From positions 434,001 to 498,000 of the forward strand of contig NZ_JACHIP010000001.1 of the NCBI RefSeq assembly GCF_014203275.1: DNA of 64,000 nt. Direction: 5' to 3'. The position numbers and the translations under genes are program-made. The notes under the pieces are model-generated. The model was not told the origin of the DNA, ran no database searches, and saw only the letters and a list, made by a program, of their open reading frames with translations. This stretch comes from Granulicella aggregans (GTDB lineage Bacteria; Acidobacteriota; Terriglobia; Terriglobales; Acidobacteriaceae). Shown here in pieces: positions 51,650-60,314 of the stretch (within the stretch, counting starts at the first letter, position 1; every line of letters starts with the position of its first letter).

Positions 51650-51821
51650 CGGAAACTCCTTGCTGCCTTGAACTGCCTGAATGCTGATTTCTTAATTCGA
51701 CAAGCTCATTCTCCCACCGTGGGAAGAAGAAAGCCGGGTATTTGCGCGTACTTGAACCAAAGGATGTTCGAAATTGGGACACCTGCGGGGGAAGGACTGC
51801 GGACTACAGAATCGGCCTCTG

Positions 51822-53051
51822 CTAAAAACTCCCGCCAAAAATAGACTTCAACTTCGACTTCAATCCTTGCTCTTCGTTCGCTCGCCGCACCTGTGTCCGA
51901 TGCGTGTAAAGCAGCATTCCGATGGCGACCGAAAATTCGGGCCGCACCAACTCCTCCGGCATTCTCGATAGCGGCACCGGGCGGCCTATTCGCGATGAGA
52001 CCCGCAGCAGGCTCTCCGCATTGTCCTGCAAACCCTGCAGATTCGCGCCGCCGCCCGTCAGCACCAGACCCGCGCCCAGCGCCTCCAGCACGCCGCCCTG
52101 GCGCAAGTTGTCGCGGAGCATCGTAAACAGTTCGCGCGCCCGTGGCTCCAGAATCTCCGCCAGGAAGCGCTGCCGCACCATCCGCGCGGGATGCGCGTTC
52201 GGGTCCGCGACGTTGCCGCCAATCTCAATCTCGTTTAACTGTGGCACCGCCGTCACCACGCAGTTGCCAAAGGTCTTCTTCAGATACTCGGCCTCTTCGA
52301 CCGAGATATGCAGCCCGACCGCGAGGTCGTTCGTAAAGTGGTCGCCGCCAATCGGAAGCACGGCCGTATGCGCGATCGAACCCTCGAAAAAAACCGCAAG
52401 CTCCGTCGTGCTCGCACCGATATCCGCGATGCACACGCCAAGCTCCCGCTCGTCGGCAGAGAGCACCGCCTCTGCCGCAGCGATGCCTTCATACACCGTG
52501 TCGATCACCTCGAGCCCGGCGCGGTTCGCGCACGTCACCACCGACTGCGCGATCCCTCCCGAGCAGGTCGAAAGATGAAGGTTCACCTCAAGCTTGTTGC
52601 CGACCATCCCGATCGGATCGTGAATCCCCTCCTGGTCATCCAGGATGAACTCCTGCGGCAGCAGATGCAGCACCTCGCGATCGGGTGGCAGCGCAATTGA
52701 TCGCGCACGATCGACGCAGGCGCGAACCTCCTCGCGCGTGATCTCCTTCATCCGGCTGCCCATGCTGATGCCGCCCCGGCTGTTGATCCCCTTCACATGG
52801 GTTCCGCCGATGCCCACCACGCAGCTCTCGATGCCCGCCTTGGTCAGCCGCTCTGCTGTCAAGGCAGCCTTATTAATCGCCTCGGCTGCAGGCTCAAGCT
52901 TCGAGATCAGCCCCTTGCGCATTCCGCGCGAGACCTCGATGCCGTGACCGCGGTAGCGCAGCACGCCGTCATGAAGCTCCGCCACCAGCACCACCGACTT
53001 CGAACTCCCGGCGTCGAGCACCGTGATGAGACTGTCAGGCTTCTGGGTCAC
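51822..53051 (-). CDS. ftsA: Cell division protein FtsA
   Basis: FtsA is the actin-like protein that ties FtsZ filaments to the membrane. The 409-residue protein has the phosphate loops TVLDAGSSKSVVLVAE and CIADIGASTTELAVF, GVGGTHVKGINSRGG-like VGIGGTHVKGINS in the 1C domain, and GLVLTGGGANLQGL. The C-terminal GLKSKLKSIFGGSF is an amphipathic membrane-targeting helix. Normal length. Its start overlaps the end of ftsQ by 4 bases (ATGA), so the two are translationally coupled. Confidence 0.96.
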   Translation of the reverse strand: MTQKPDSLITVLDAGSSKSVVLVAELHDGVLRYRGHGIEVSRGMRKGLISKLEPAAEAINKAALTAERLTKAGIESCVVGIGGTHVKGINSRGGISMGSRMKEITREEVRACVDRARSIALPPDREVLHLLPQEFILDDQEGIHDPIGMVGNKLEVNLHLSTCSGGIAQSVVTCANRAGLEVIDTVYEGIAAAEAVLSADERELGVCIADIGASTTELAVFFEGSIAHTAVLPIGGDHFTNDLAVGLHISVEEAEYLKKTFGNCVVTAVPQLNEIEIGGNVADPNAHPARMVRQRFLAEILEPRARELFTMLRDNLRQGGVLEALGAGLVLTGGGANLQGLQDNAESLLRVSSRIGRPVPLSRMPEELVRPEFSVAIGMLLYTHRTQVRRANEEQGLKSKLKSIFGGSF

Positions 53052-54427
53052 TGCCGGCTCGCTTGAGGAGAGTGCGTCGGCTTCGCCTTCGCTGCAAGCG
53101 ACGCCGCAGCCTTAGTATGCGGCTTAACCACGACCATGTGCCACTCTTCGGCAGCCGGTTTCGCTGACTTCTTGCCCTGCGTCAACGGCTTGGCGGGAGC
53201 CTTCCCAGGTGCCTTTGTGGCGGGCTTCACAGGATGCTGCGCCGCTGCTTTCGCGACAGGCAAGATCGGCTTGTGCGGTGCAACACCCGGGACCTTCACT
53301 ACGGTCTTCGCTACCGGCTGACTCGCTAACTTGCTAACCGGCTTTGCAGCTGCCTTTCCGCCCTGCTCAACTACAGGCGTAGTCGCCGCCTTGATCGGCA
53401 CCTCGCTGCCCGGCTGCATATCCAGCACCACCTGCCGGTCGTAGCGCATATCGACCGACGAGAGCTTTGGATACTGTGTTCGCCACTCCGCCAGGTGTTG
53501 ATCGAACTTGCGATAGCGATCGAGGAAGTCCGAATCGCCAAAATGGACGAGAACGTCGTTTGAGCCCTCGAAGAGCAGCGCCTTCACGTCCTCAGGATTG
53601 GAGAGGTCAACCTCGCTGATCTTCTTCGAGACTTGGTCTCCGCCGCTGTCGAGATCCCCCATGAACTGGCCGAAGATCTTCATCCGAGCGGCCCGCGTAG
53701 AGAGGGGCTCGTCCGCCCCGATGCCTCCTGTAATCACAGGAAACGAGTAGTGCGGATCGCTCGGCATATCGGCTGGGATATCCAGCAGCACGCCATTCGC
53801 ATCCACCATGCTGAGCTGCGTTCCTTGGCGAACGAGCGCAACTGGTGTCCGCTCCGTGATCAGGATGCGAATGTGGTTGGGCAGCAGACGCATCACCGTC
53901 GCATGCTCTACCCAGGGCATCCGCTCCAGTTGGACGCGGCGCTCCGCCAACGGAACGTTGAAGATGTTGCGCTCGACATCTTCGCCGAAGACACTGAGTA
54001 GCTGCGCCCGTGTCACATGCGTATTGCCAACGCTTTCGATGGCGGAAGAGGACTCGATCACGAAGCGGGGATCGTGCAGAAAGAAGCTTCGAACCGCGAG
54101 AATTCCCGCAGCCACGACCGCGAGGAACAGCAGCACTCCGGCAGCGCTGAAGACCCGTCCCCAAAGCGTCTTCGGCAGGCGCACGGGACGGCCATTGAAG
54201 CGGAACCGCCTCCCGCGCTGACGGCGCGAACTGGCCGGAGCCTCTTCAACCCGTTCGGGCAGGCCATCGGCAAAGTCGTCGTCGAAGTCTCTCCCGGAGT
54301 CCACGCGAGGTTCGGCTTCCGTCAGCCGTGGACGGCGTCGGGCGGTGGTTGGCGAAGGAGCATACATCTCCTCCGGCGCATCAAGCACCGCACTTCCGCG
54401 CTTCGAAAATGGATCGTTTTGTCGCAA
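53048..54427 (-). CDS. ftsQ: Cell division protein FtsQ with a long lysine/alanine/proline tail
   Basis: FtsQ links early and late division proteins. The 459-residue protein has a disordered cytosolic start (about 90 residues), one transmembrane helix around residues 93-115, a POTRA domain (IESVGNTHVTRAQLLSVFGEDVERNIF) and the beta domain (VEHATVMRLLPNHIRILITERTPVALV). After residue about 355 come roughly 100 residues rich in lysine, alanine and proline, with repeated KP/KAP units, which are not part of standard FtsQ. In the periplasm this basic tail might bind peptidoglycan; that is inference. It overlaps ftsA by 4 bases. Confidence 0.93.
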   Translation of the reverse strand: MRQNDPFSKRGSAVLDAPEEMYAPSPTTARRRPRLTEAEPRVDSGRDFDDDFADGLPERVEEAPASSRRQRGRRFRFNGRPVRLPKTLWGRVFSAAGVLLFLAVVAAGILAVRSFFLHDPRFVIESSSAIESVGNTHVTRAQLLSVFGEDVERNIFNVPLAERRVQLERMPWVEHATVMRLLPNHIRILITERTPVALVRQGTQLSMVDANGVLLDIPADMPSDPHYSFPVITGGIGADEPLSTRAARMKIFGQFMGDLDSGGDQVSKKISEVDLSNPEDVKALLFEGSNDVLVHFGDSDFLDRYRKFDQHLAEWRTQYPKLSSVDMRYDRQVVLDMQPGSEVPIKAATTPVVEQGGKAAAKPVSKLASQPVAKTVVKVPGVAPHKPILPVAKAAAQHPVKPATKAPGKAPAKPLTQGKKSAKPAAEEWHMVVVKPHTKAAASLAAKAKPTHSPQASRQ

Positions 54428-54625
54428 ACCTGAGCAGGGTCGCGAAGAATCGCTTTCGTGACTATAAACCGCCGCAACTGGCTTGCGGCGAAGAGATAGC
54501 GCAAGGGGTATCGGTTCAGCAACTCACCCATCGGAGGCACGGCGGGGACTCAGACTTGGAGTTTCCCATATCCCCGTTTTCGAGGATCGGCACACTGACG
54601 GCAACGATATAAGCTTACCCAAACG
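54428..54625. other. Divergent spacer upstream of ftsQ
   Basis: This 198-base spacer separates ftsQ (minus) from a hypothetical gene (plus). The ftsQAZ promoter must lie here or further upstream. I do not see convincing -35/-10 boxes or a strong hairpin. Confidence 0.4.
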
Positions 54626-55018
54626 ATGACAGATGACATCTTCAAGCCTCTATTGGGCTTTCTATCCAAAGTCCCATCGATTACGGGAACGATTGGTTGT
54701 GGTGTCTCAGCCAAGGGCGAATGGTGGGCCAAGTTCACAATTGATATTACCCATCCACTGGCATGGAACGTGGTGCAAGAGTTTGGATTCGTACTCAATT
54801 ACCTGTCCCTAGAGGAAAGGCTTCCAACTATATTCAAGCCGGTATCCCCACCCCCGTACATGAACGGAGGGCCGCAGGATTTCCTTTCCTGGGTGATCGA
54901 ATGTGTCAGTTCGGACTTCACTCCCGCGACCTGCACCGAGTGGTTAGAAGGACGACTCCCCAGCCCTGTAGACGACTTGAGCCAGTGGCATGAAGAGGAA
55001 GAGGGCGACTCCGAGTAA
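54626..55018 (+). CDS. Hypothetical acidic protein
   Basis: The 130-residue cytosolic protein has no signal or membrane segment and no motif I recognise. Aromatic-rich blocks (KGEWWAKFTIDITHPLAWNV, FLSWVIECV) and an acidic C-terminus (EEEEGDSE) stand out. The gene is more AT-rich than its neighbours, near 50% GC by eye, suggesting transfer from elsewhere. It lies in the insert between ftsQ and murC. Confidence 0.5.
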   Translation: MTDDIFKPLLGFLSKVPSITGTIGCGVSAKGEWWAKFTIDITHPLAWNVVQEFGFVLNYLSLEERLPTIFKPVSPPPYMNGGPQDFLSWVIECVSSDFTPATCTEWLEGRLPSPVDDLSQWHEEEEGDSE

Positions 55019-55150
55019 TGCTCCGGGGGCGCTTGACTCAATACTCCACCATGATTCGTTGTGCAGTTGCTCCCGCAAAGTCGGTGTTAGCGGAAACTTC
55101 AGTTCCGCAAACAAACTTCAAGGTACGATCGTTTCAAGCAGGCTCCGCAC

Positions 55151-55906
55151 ATGCACGCCACTCTCACCACCATCCTGATCCTCGCCACAGCCCTCCAGTC
55201 CCAGGCCCCGATTGCGCCTGTTTTGGACCCACCGAAGACCTACCCCTGCCACCGCACCGAACATCCTCCACGCATCGACGGCAAGCTCGACGACCCAGCA
55301 TGGCTCCAGGCCCCCTGGACCACCGATTTCGTCGACATCGAAGGCCCCGCCAAACCACTCCCTCGTCTCCGAACCCGCGCCAAAATTCTCTACGACGCCA
55401 CGAACCTCTATATCGCCGCCGAGCTTGAAGAGCCCGATGTCAAAGCCACCCTGACCCGGCACGACTCCGTCATCTTCCACGATAACGACTTCGAGCTCTT
55501 CCTCAAGCCTCCCCTCGCCAACCCGGGCTACTTTGAGTTCGAGATCAACGCCCTCAATACCAGCTGGGACCTCTTTCTCAACAAGCCCTACCGCGAAGGT
55601 GGCCTGCCCGACAACTCCTGGGCCATCCCCGGTCTTCAATCTGCCGTCAACGTCCAGGGCACCCTCAACCAATCCACCGACACCGACCACGGCTGGACCA
55701 TAGAGCTCGCCATCCCATGGCAATCGTTCACCACCCGGCTTCCCACCCCCGACCCCACATCAGGCTCCGACTGGCGCATCAACTTCAGCCGCGTCGAGTG
55801 GACCACCGGCAAACCCAGGGAAGATAACTGGGTATGGACCCCTCAAGGCATCATCAACATGCACGTCCCCGAGCGGTGGGGCTACCTCCACCTACTGCCC
55901 AGCTAA
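55151..55906 (+). CDS. Secreted CBM9-like carbohydrate-binding protein
   Basis: The 251-residue protein starts with a signal peptide (MHATLTTILILATALQSQA) and is then a single CBM9/DOMON-like sandwich domain. It shows PPRIDGKLDDPAWLQAPWT at the start, TRAKILYDATNLYIAAELEE, DNDFELFLKP and the conserved aromatic WTIELAIPW, RINFSRVEW and WGYLHL. CBM9 domains bind sugar reducing ends or act as parts of larger enzymes; here it stands alone. It begins about 130 bases after the hypothetical gene. Confidence 0.8.
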   Translation: MHATLTTILILATALQSQAPIAPVLDPPKTYPCHRTEHPPRIDGKLDDPAWLQAPWTTDFVDIEGPAKPLPRLRTRAKILYDATNLYIAAELEEPDVKATLTRHDSVIFHDNDFELFLKPPLANPGYFEFEINALNTSWDLFLNKPYREGGLPDNSWAIPGLQSAVNVQGTLNQSTDTDHGWTIELAIPWQSFTTRLPTPDPTSGSDWRINFSRVEWTTGKPREDNWVWTPQGIINMHVPERWGYLHLLPS

Positions 55907-56082
55907 GCCAACTCTCAGCATCGCTGACGCTATAGATCCTGCCCTCGCCACCCCCATGCAGAAGGCGTTTGCCGCTCGAGATTTCCTAGAACGCCGTTTC
56001 GCGGGAGACAGTGAATTAGGGCAACGCCGCGCCACGTTGCCCGCGCCATGAAAGCGAAACTCTCCGCTTCGGGCACAGGTTG

Positions 56083-58182
56083 TCACACACCGACAGTTCG
56101 AGTGACGGCGACGAGGCTAATGTCGTCTTCCTGGCCGAAGAGCTGGGCTGCGTCTGCAAGCGCTTTTACCGCACCGTTGTTCCGGAGCAGTTCAGCGACG
56201 CGGTCGAAGCCGAACAACTCTCCCTTCTCGTTTGTGGCTTCGAGGATTCCGTCGGAGACCATGACCAGCTTGTCGTCGTCGGCGAGGTTGAAGTGCATGA
56301 CGGAGAACTCCGCTCCGTCGATCATGCCGAGCGGGAGAGCGCCTTCCATGTCGAGCGGCTTGCCGTTGAGATAAGGCGGCAGATGGCCGGCGTTAGCGAG
56401 CGTGCAGGAGCCGTCGGCGGCGATGCTGAGCGCAAGGCAGGTGGCTTGCGAGGACTCGCGGCCGATAAGCCGTCGGTTGAGAGCTTCGAGGACGATCAGA
56501 GGGTCGGAGTTCAGTTCCGCAGTGCTCCGGATGGCTCCGATGAGCAGGGCGACGGTCATGCCGGCCTGGAGTCCCTTGCCGGTCACGTCTCCGGCGACGA
56601 TGAGCGTGCTGCCAGTCTTGTCGCTTCCGTCCGCAGGGTGCGGGATGATCTGGAAGAAGTCGCCCCCGACCTGGCGGGCAGCGCGGTACTCGGTCTCGAT
56701 GAGCAGGCTGGGGTAGACGGTGCGGGACTCGGGAAGGATGACCTGCTGCACCTCGGCGGCCTGCTTGATGTCGAGCGCCTGCTCGCGCTGCAGGCGCAGC
56801 GAGACGAACATCCGGCGCAGCAGAAGGACGAAGAGCGCGAACACCAGCAGAAGCTGCGCCACAATACCAAGGTTGACCTGTATCCCGAAAGGAAACCAAC
56901 TGCGCTTGATATGAAGGACATCCAGTTCATGCTGGAACCTGGACACGCCGAGCATGAGGACGGCGGGAAGAGCGACCCATCCCTCGCGCCCGTGCTTGCG
57001 AACGCCGAGGACGACGATCAGCACCAGAAGCGCGAGGAAGGCCAGCCGAACCGCTGCCGAAAGCAGATGAAACTTCACCGCGACCGGGTGCGGGACGAGG
57101 CCAAAGACGATTTCTTCGCCGAGCAGGTTGCCCGCCATGTAGAGCAGCGTGAGCAGAACGACCGCCTTCGGTAACCGGGTTGGTCGCTTCAACTGGAACC
57201 AGACCCACCAGACCATCACCCAGACCGCGAGGATGAGCGGGATGAATAGAACGTCCATCAATAGGTTGTAAGTAAACGTGCTGATGGACTGGCCTAGGGA
57301 GCCGACAGCCTGCACTCCTAAGCCAGCGGCTGTGATCGCGTAGACGGCTGCGATCCAGTAGTAGACCTTGTCGGAGCGGTCGAAGATGGAGAGGCTGATG
57401 GCCAGCACCGCCAGCAAGAAAAAGAGAGAGGCTTGGACGATGTCTAGCGCATAGGAGCGAATCTGTTCCAGCCAGCGCACCTGGTAGCTGGCGGAAACCG
57501 CTCCTGCCTGGCCCAGCAGAGGAGCGGTGTGGAAGCCGCCGGCATCGGCGTTGTAGTTGAGCGTAGAGGGTTCCATCCAGAGGCGGAAGGCGAGGACTTG
57601 GGTGCTGTCGGCGGAAGGCGGCATGGGGAAAAGCGTCGGCTGAGAGTTGTAGACGATGGGATGGCTGGTGGAGAAGTCGCCGAAGCTACCCAGAAGGTTG
57701 CCGTTGGCAAAGATCTGGAAGCCATCGTCCACATTGCTCGAGCCGGCGAGGGCCAGCTTGCGGCCAGCGAGGCCCTCGACCTTCACCCGGATGCGGTACC
57801 AGGCGTACCCGGAGTAACCTGGATGGCCCTTCGCCGTCCATCCAGGGACGAAGTCGGAGAGGCCGTAGACGGGGTCGAAGGAGCCCTCGGGCGGGGTGAG
57901 GTCGACGTTCTCCCAGTGGGAGTCGTCGAAGCCGGGCTCGGCCCAAAGCGGCTGGCGCGTGGCGGGGTCTAGCGGCGAGTCGCCGATGCTGAACTTGTAC
58001 GGCCCGTTGAGCGGGAAGACGGACTGGCCGAGGGTGATGTGGTCGATACCGTCGGAGACTGGGTCGCCGGGCTTTGGCTCAGCGAGCTTTGGCGCAGGCG
58101 ATTGCGCGAGGGTGCTGAGGCAGAGGAAAGACAGAAAAAGAACAGAGAGCTGCTTCAGGCTGGGGCGTGCGAGTGCGTGCAA
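56083..58182 (-). CDS. Membrane-bound SpoIIE/RsbU-type PP2C phosphatase with receptor-like N-terminus
   Basis: The 699-residue protein has a signal peptide and an extracytoplasmic beta-rich domain resembling a sugar-binding jelly roll (about residues 30-230; WYRIRVKVEGLAGRKLALAG). Seven or more transmembrane helices (about 240-440) and a cytosolic PP2C-type serine/threonine phosphatase (about 470-690) follow. Metal-binding aspartates are in GGDFFQI, GDVTGKGLQAGM, VMVSDGILEA and GQEDDISLVAV. Such proteins usually dephosphorylate anti-anti-sigma factors; no such partner is encoded nearby. ATG at 58182. Confidence 0.87.
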   Translation of the reverse strand: MHALARPSLKQLSVLFLSFLCLSTLAQSPAPKLAEPKPGDPVSDGIDHITLGQSVFPLNGPYKFSIGDSPLDPATRQPLWAEPGFDDSHWENVDLTPPEGSFDPVYGLSDFVPGWTAKGHPGYSGYAWYRIRVKVEGLAGRKLALAGSSNVDDGFQIFANGNLLGSFGDFSTSHPIVYNSQPTLFPMPPSADSTQVLAFRLWMEPSTLNYNADAGGFHTAPLLGQAGAVSASYQVRWLEQIRSYALDIVQASLFFLLAVLAISLSIFDRSDKVYYWIAAVYAITAAGLGVQAVGSLGQSISTFTYNLLMDVLFIPLILAVWVMVWWVWFQLKRPTRLPKAVVLLTLLYMAGNLLGEEIVFGLVPHPVAVKFHLLSAAVRLAFLALLVLIVVLGVRKHGREGWVALPAVLMLGVSRFQHELDVLHIKRSWFPFGIQVNLGIVAQLLLVFALFVLLLRRMFVSLRLQREQALDIKQAAEVQQVILPESRTVYPSLLIETEYRAARQVGGDFFQIIPHPADGSDKTGSTLIVAGDVTGKGLQAGMTVALLIGAIRSTAELNSDPLIVLEALNRRLIGRESSQATCLALSIAADGSCTLANAGHLPPYLNGKPLDMEGALPLGMIDGAEFSVMHFNLADDDKLVMVSDGILEATNEKGELFGFDRVAELLRNNGAVKALADAAQLFGQEDDISLVAVTRTVGV

Positions 58183-58252
58183 GGGGTTTGATCCTCATCC
58201 GTACTATAACTCCCTAAAGATCGACAACAGTTCGATCCTGAGAGGAGTGAAT

Positions 58253-58369
58253 ATGCCTCGGAGGACTTCCGTAAAGTCGTTGTTTTCGGAAACTGGGTTG
58301 GCAATCGGCCACTGGACCGATGTAGCTGTAGTTGAGCGGACATCAAAAATCAACCAAATGGTTGAGTGA
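58253..58369 (+). CDS. Possible 38-residue small protein
   Basis: A short frame starting MPRRTSVKSLFSETGLAIGH has a good GAGGAG seven bases before the ATG. It is divergent from the SpoIIE-type gene and is followed after 143 bases by the attC-like hairpin. It matches nothing I know and may be spurious. Confidence 0.25.
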   Translation: MPRRTSVKSLFSETGLAIGHWTDVAVVERTSKINQMVE

Positions 58370-58512
58370 CAACGCGACTGCGGGCCGGGTATACCTTTCA
58401 TCATGAAACCCGCACTCGTAAATCTGTGGTCAAGGCTCATGGTGATCAGGTCCCGATGCCCCATCGCAAGGTACTACGGCGTATCCGCCAGAAGCCTGTA
58501 GAACCTGGATCG

Positions 58513-58603
58513 GCCTAACGGACAATTCGTTGAAGCGGACAGTCTGATGCGCTCCCGAAAGGGAGAACTTCCGGAGACCGTCGGCATAACGAACTCGTTA
58601 GGT
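58513..58603 (+). other. attC-like recombination-site-like hairpin downstream of murC
   Basis: GCCTAAC (58513-58519, fits RYYYAAC) and GTTAGGT (58597-58603, fits GTTRRRY) sit 91 bases apart. They enclose TTCGTT (58526-58531) paired with AACGAA (58588-58593), a mostly paired GAAGCGGAC with GTCGGCAT, and a central CTCCC-GAAA-GGGAG hairpin. The layout and the strings CAATTCGTT and CGTTAGGTGC recall integron attC sites. No integrase or other cassette is seen, so a chance hairpin or a terminator for murC remains possible. Confidence 0.4.
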
Positions 58604-58608
58604 GCAGC

Positions 58609-60003
58609 TTATGAGGCCAGCGCCTCCAGCAGCAACGGCGCCGCCTGCGAGACACTCCCCGCCCCTAGCGTCACGATCACCTCACCAGCCTTTGCCTCCG
58701 CCACCAGCGCCGCAACCGCAGCCGGAATGCTCGCCGCATAGCTCACCTTGCCCGCATGATGCTGCTGAATTGTCTCCGCGAGCGACTCGCCGTTGATGCC
58801 GGGAATCGGCTCCTCGCTCGCGGCATAGATATCCAGCACCTGCACTGTATCGGCATCGCCAAACGCCCCGGCAAACTCCGCCAGAAGATCGCGCGTCCGC
58901 GTATACCGGTGCGGCTGAAACAGAAGATGCACCCTGCCGTAGCCGCAGTCCTTCGCGGCTCTAAGGGTCGCCAGGATCTCCGTCGGATGATGGCCGTAGT
59001 CATCCACCACGGTGACGTCATTGACGACGCCCTTGATCTGGAATCGGCGGTCCACGCCACGAAATGTATCCAGCCCCGCCATGATTTGCTCCGGCGCAAC
59101 CCCTAGCTGCACGCCAATCGCGATCGCCGCCGTCGCGTTCAAGACATTGTGCCGTCCCGGGACATGCAGGCTGAACGGCCCCATCGTTACGCCGCCAAAA
59201 GTGACCTGAAAGAACGAGTGGCAATGCGGCTGCTTTGCCAGAGGCTTGAGCCGAAAGTCCGCAGCCTCCGACTCACCATAGGTGTAGACCTTCCGGCGTA
59301 CACGAGGCAGCAGAGCCGCAAGCTGCGCGTTGTCGAGGCACGCTGTCGTCGCTCCATAGAACGGCACACCATCCATGAACTGCAGGAACGCCGATTCCAC
59401 GTCCTCCATGTCCTTGTAGCAGTCCATGTGCTCGCGATCGAGGTTTGTCACCACGCCAAGAATCGGCGACAGCTTCAGGAACGACCGGTCGCTCTCATCG
59501 GCCTCTGCAACTAGATACTGCGAGTTCCCCAGCCGCGCATTCGATCCCATCGAATCCACGCGTCCGCCGACTACCACCGTCGGGTCCAATCCGCCGCCGC
59601 CCAGTACCGCTGCGATCATCGACGTGGTCGTCGTCTTGCCGTGCATGCCCGCGACAGCGATGCCGTACTTCAGCCGCATCAACTCCGCCAGCATCTCTGC
59701 TCGCGGAATCACCGGCACCTTGCGCGCGCGTGCTTCCAACACCTCTGGATTCTTCGGCGATACCGCCGAACTCGTCACCACTACATCGCACGCCGACGCA
59801 TTCGACGCCACGTGGCCCTCGAAGATGCGTGCGCCCAACCCGCTCAGCCGGTCGGTTACAGCCGAACGGCGGAGGTCGGAACCGGAGACCGGATATCCCA
59901 TCGTCAGCAAAATCTCGGCGATCCCGCTCATGCCGATCCCTCCGATCCCGATAAAGTGAATGCGCTGTGTCGGCCCGAAGTGGAAGTGTCCTGGCAAAAA
60001 CAT
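58609..60003 (-). CDS. murC: UDP-N-acetylmuramate-L-alanine ligase
   Basis: MurC adds L-alanine to UDP-MurNAc, the first amino acid of the peptidoglycan stem. The 464-residue protein has the N-terminal IHFIGIGGIGMSGIAE and the ATP loop AVAGMHGKTTTTSMIA (Gly122-Lys123-Thr124). Also present are REHMDCY in the central domain, GRHNVLNATAAIAIG, and DDYGHHPTEI in the ligase C-terminal domain. Length is normal. It is usually next to murG and ftsQ in the dcw cluster; here a plus-strand surface protein gene lies upstream and about 4 kb of unrelated genes separate it from ftsQ. Confidence 0.96.
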   Translation of the reverse strand: MFLPGHFHFGPTQRIHFIGIGGIGMSGIAEILLTMGYPVSGSDLRRSAVTDRLSGLGARIFEGHVASNASACDVVVTSSAVSPKNPEVLEARARKVPVIPRAEMLAELMRLKYGIAVAGMHGKTTTTSMIAAVLGGGGLDPTVVVGGRVDSMGSNARLGNSQYLVAEADESDRSFLKLSPILGVVTNLDREHMDCYKDMEDVESAFLQFMDGVPFYGATTACLDNAQLAALLPRVRRKVYTYGESEAADFRLKPLAKQPHCHSFFQVTFGGVTMGPFSLHVPGRHNVLNATAAIAIGVQLGVAPEQIMAGLDTFRGVDRRFQIKGVVNDVTVVDDYGHHPTEILATLRAAKDCGYGRVHLLFQPHRYTRTRDLLAEFAGAFGDADTVQVLDIYAASEEPIPGINGESLAETIQQHHAGKVSYAASIPAAVAALVAEAKAGEVIVTLGAGSVSQAAPLLLEALAS

Positions 60004-60314
60004 AGATGACGTGTGCTCCTAAAATTGGCCCGCTTTAGAGCCCAAACATCCACTCTAGCAGCGCGGGCAGGCTGACGCCTTCGTCGTCCAACAATCCCAC
60101 CAATGGGGGTTAGGTCCCCCGTTTGTGCACTTCAAACACATTACTTTGGTTGCTAACTTCAGGTTGTAGTCGGCACGTCGCACATAGCGGTCTCTGAAGC
60201 GGGGGTTGCTAATCGGCGCTCTCTTCATGCTCAGGAATGATGAAGTCAGCGTTGACGCGGACTCCGTTCTCCTTTCGCTGTCGGCGATCCAGGCCCCGAA
60301 GGAGTATCACCGCA
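60004..60314. other. 311-base divergent spacer
   Basis: This spacer separates murC from the surface-protein gene and must hold both promoters. A small hairpin, GGGGG-TTAGGT-CCCCC, lies around 60104-60120. No gene or repeat family seen elsewhere in the window is present. Confidence 0.5.

Noticed and set aside
50414-51844. 476-codon plus-strand frame opposite ftsZ
   Set aside because: Antisense to a certain gene; composition is Arg/His-rich and no motif is seen.
56080-57174. 364-codon plus-strand frame opposite the SpoIIE-type phosphatase
   Set aside because: Antisense shadow; Glu/Asp/His-rich without domain structure, while the minus-strand protein has clear PP2C motifs.
60104-60120. GTTAGGT within a small hairpin as a second attC end
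   Set aside because: The only partner (GTCCAAC at 60086) is 17 bases away, too close for an attC, and no inner arms exist.
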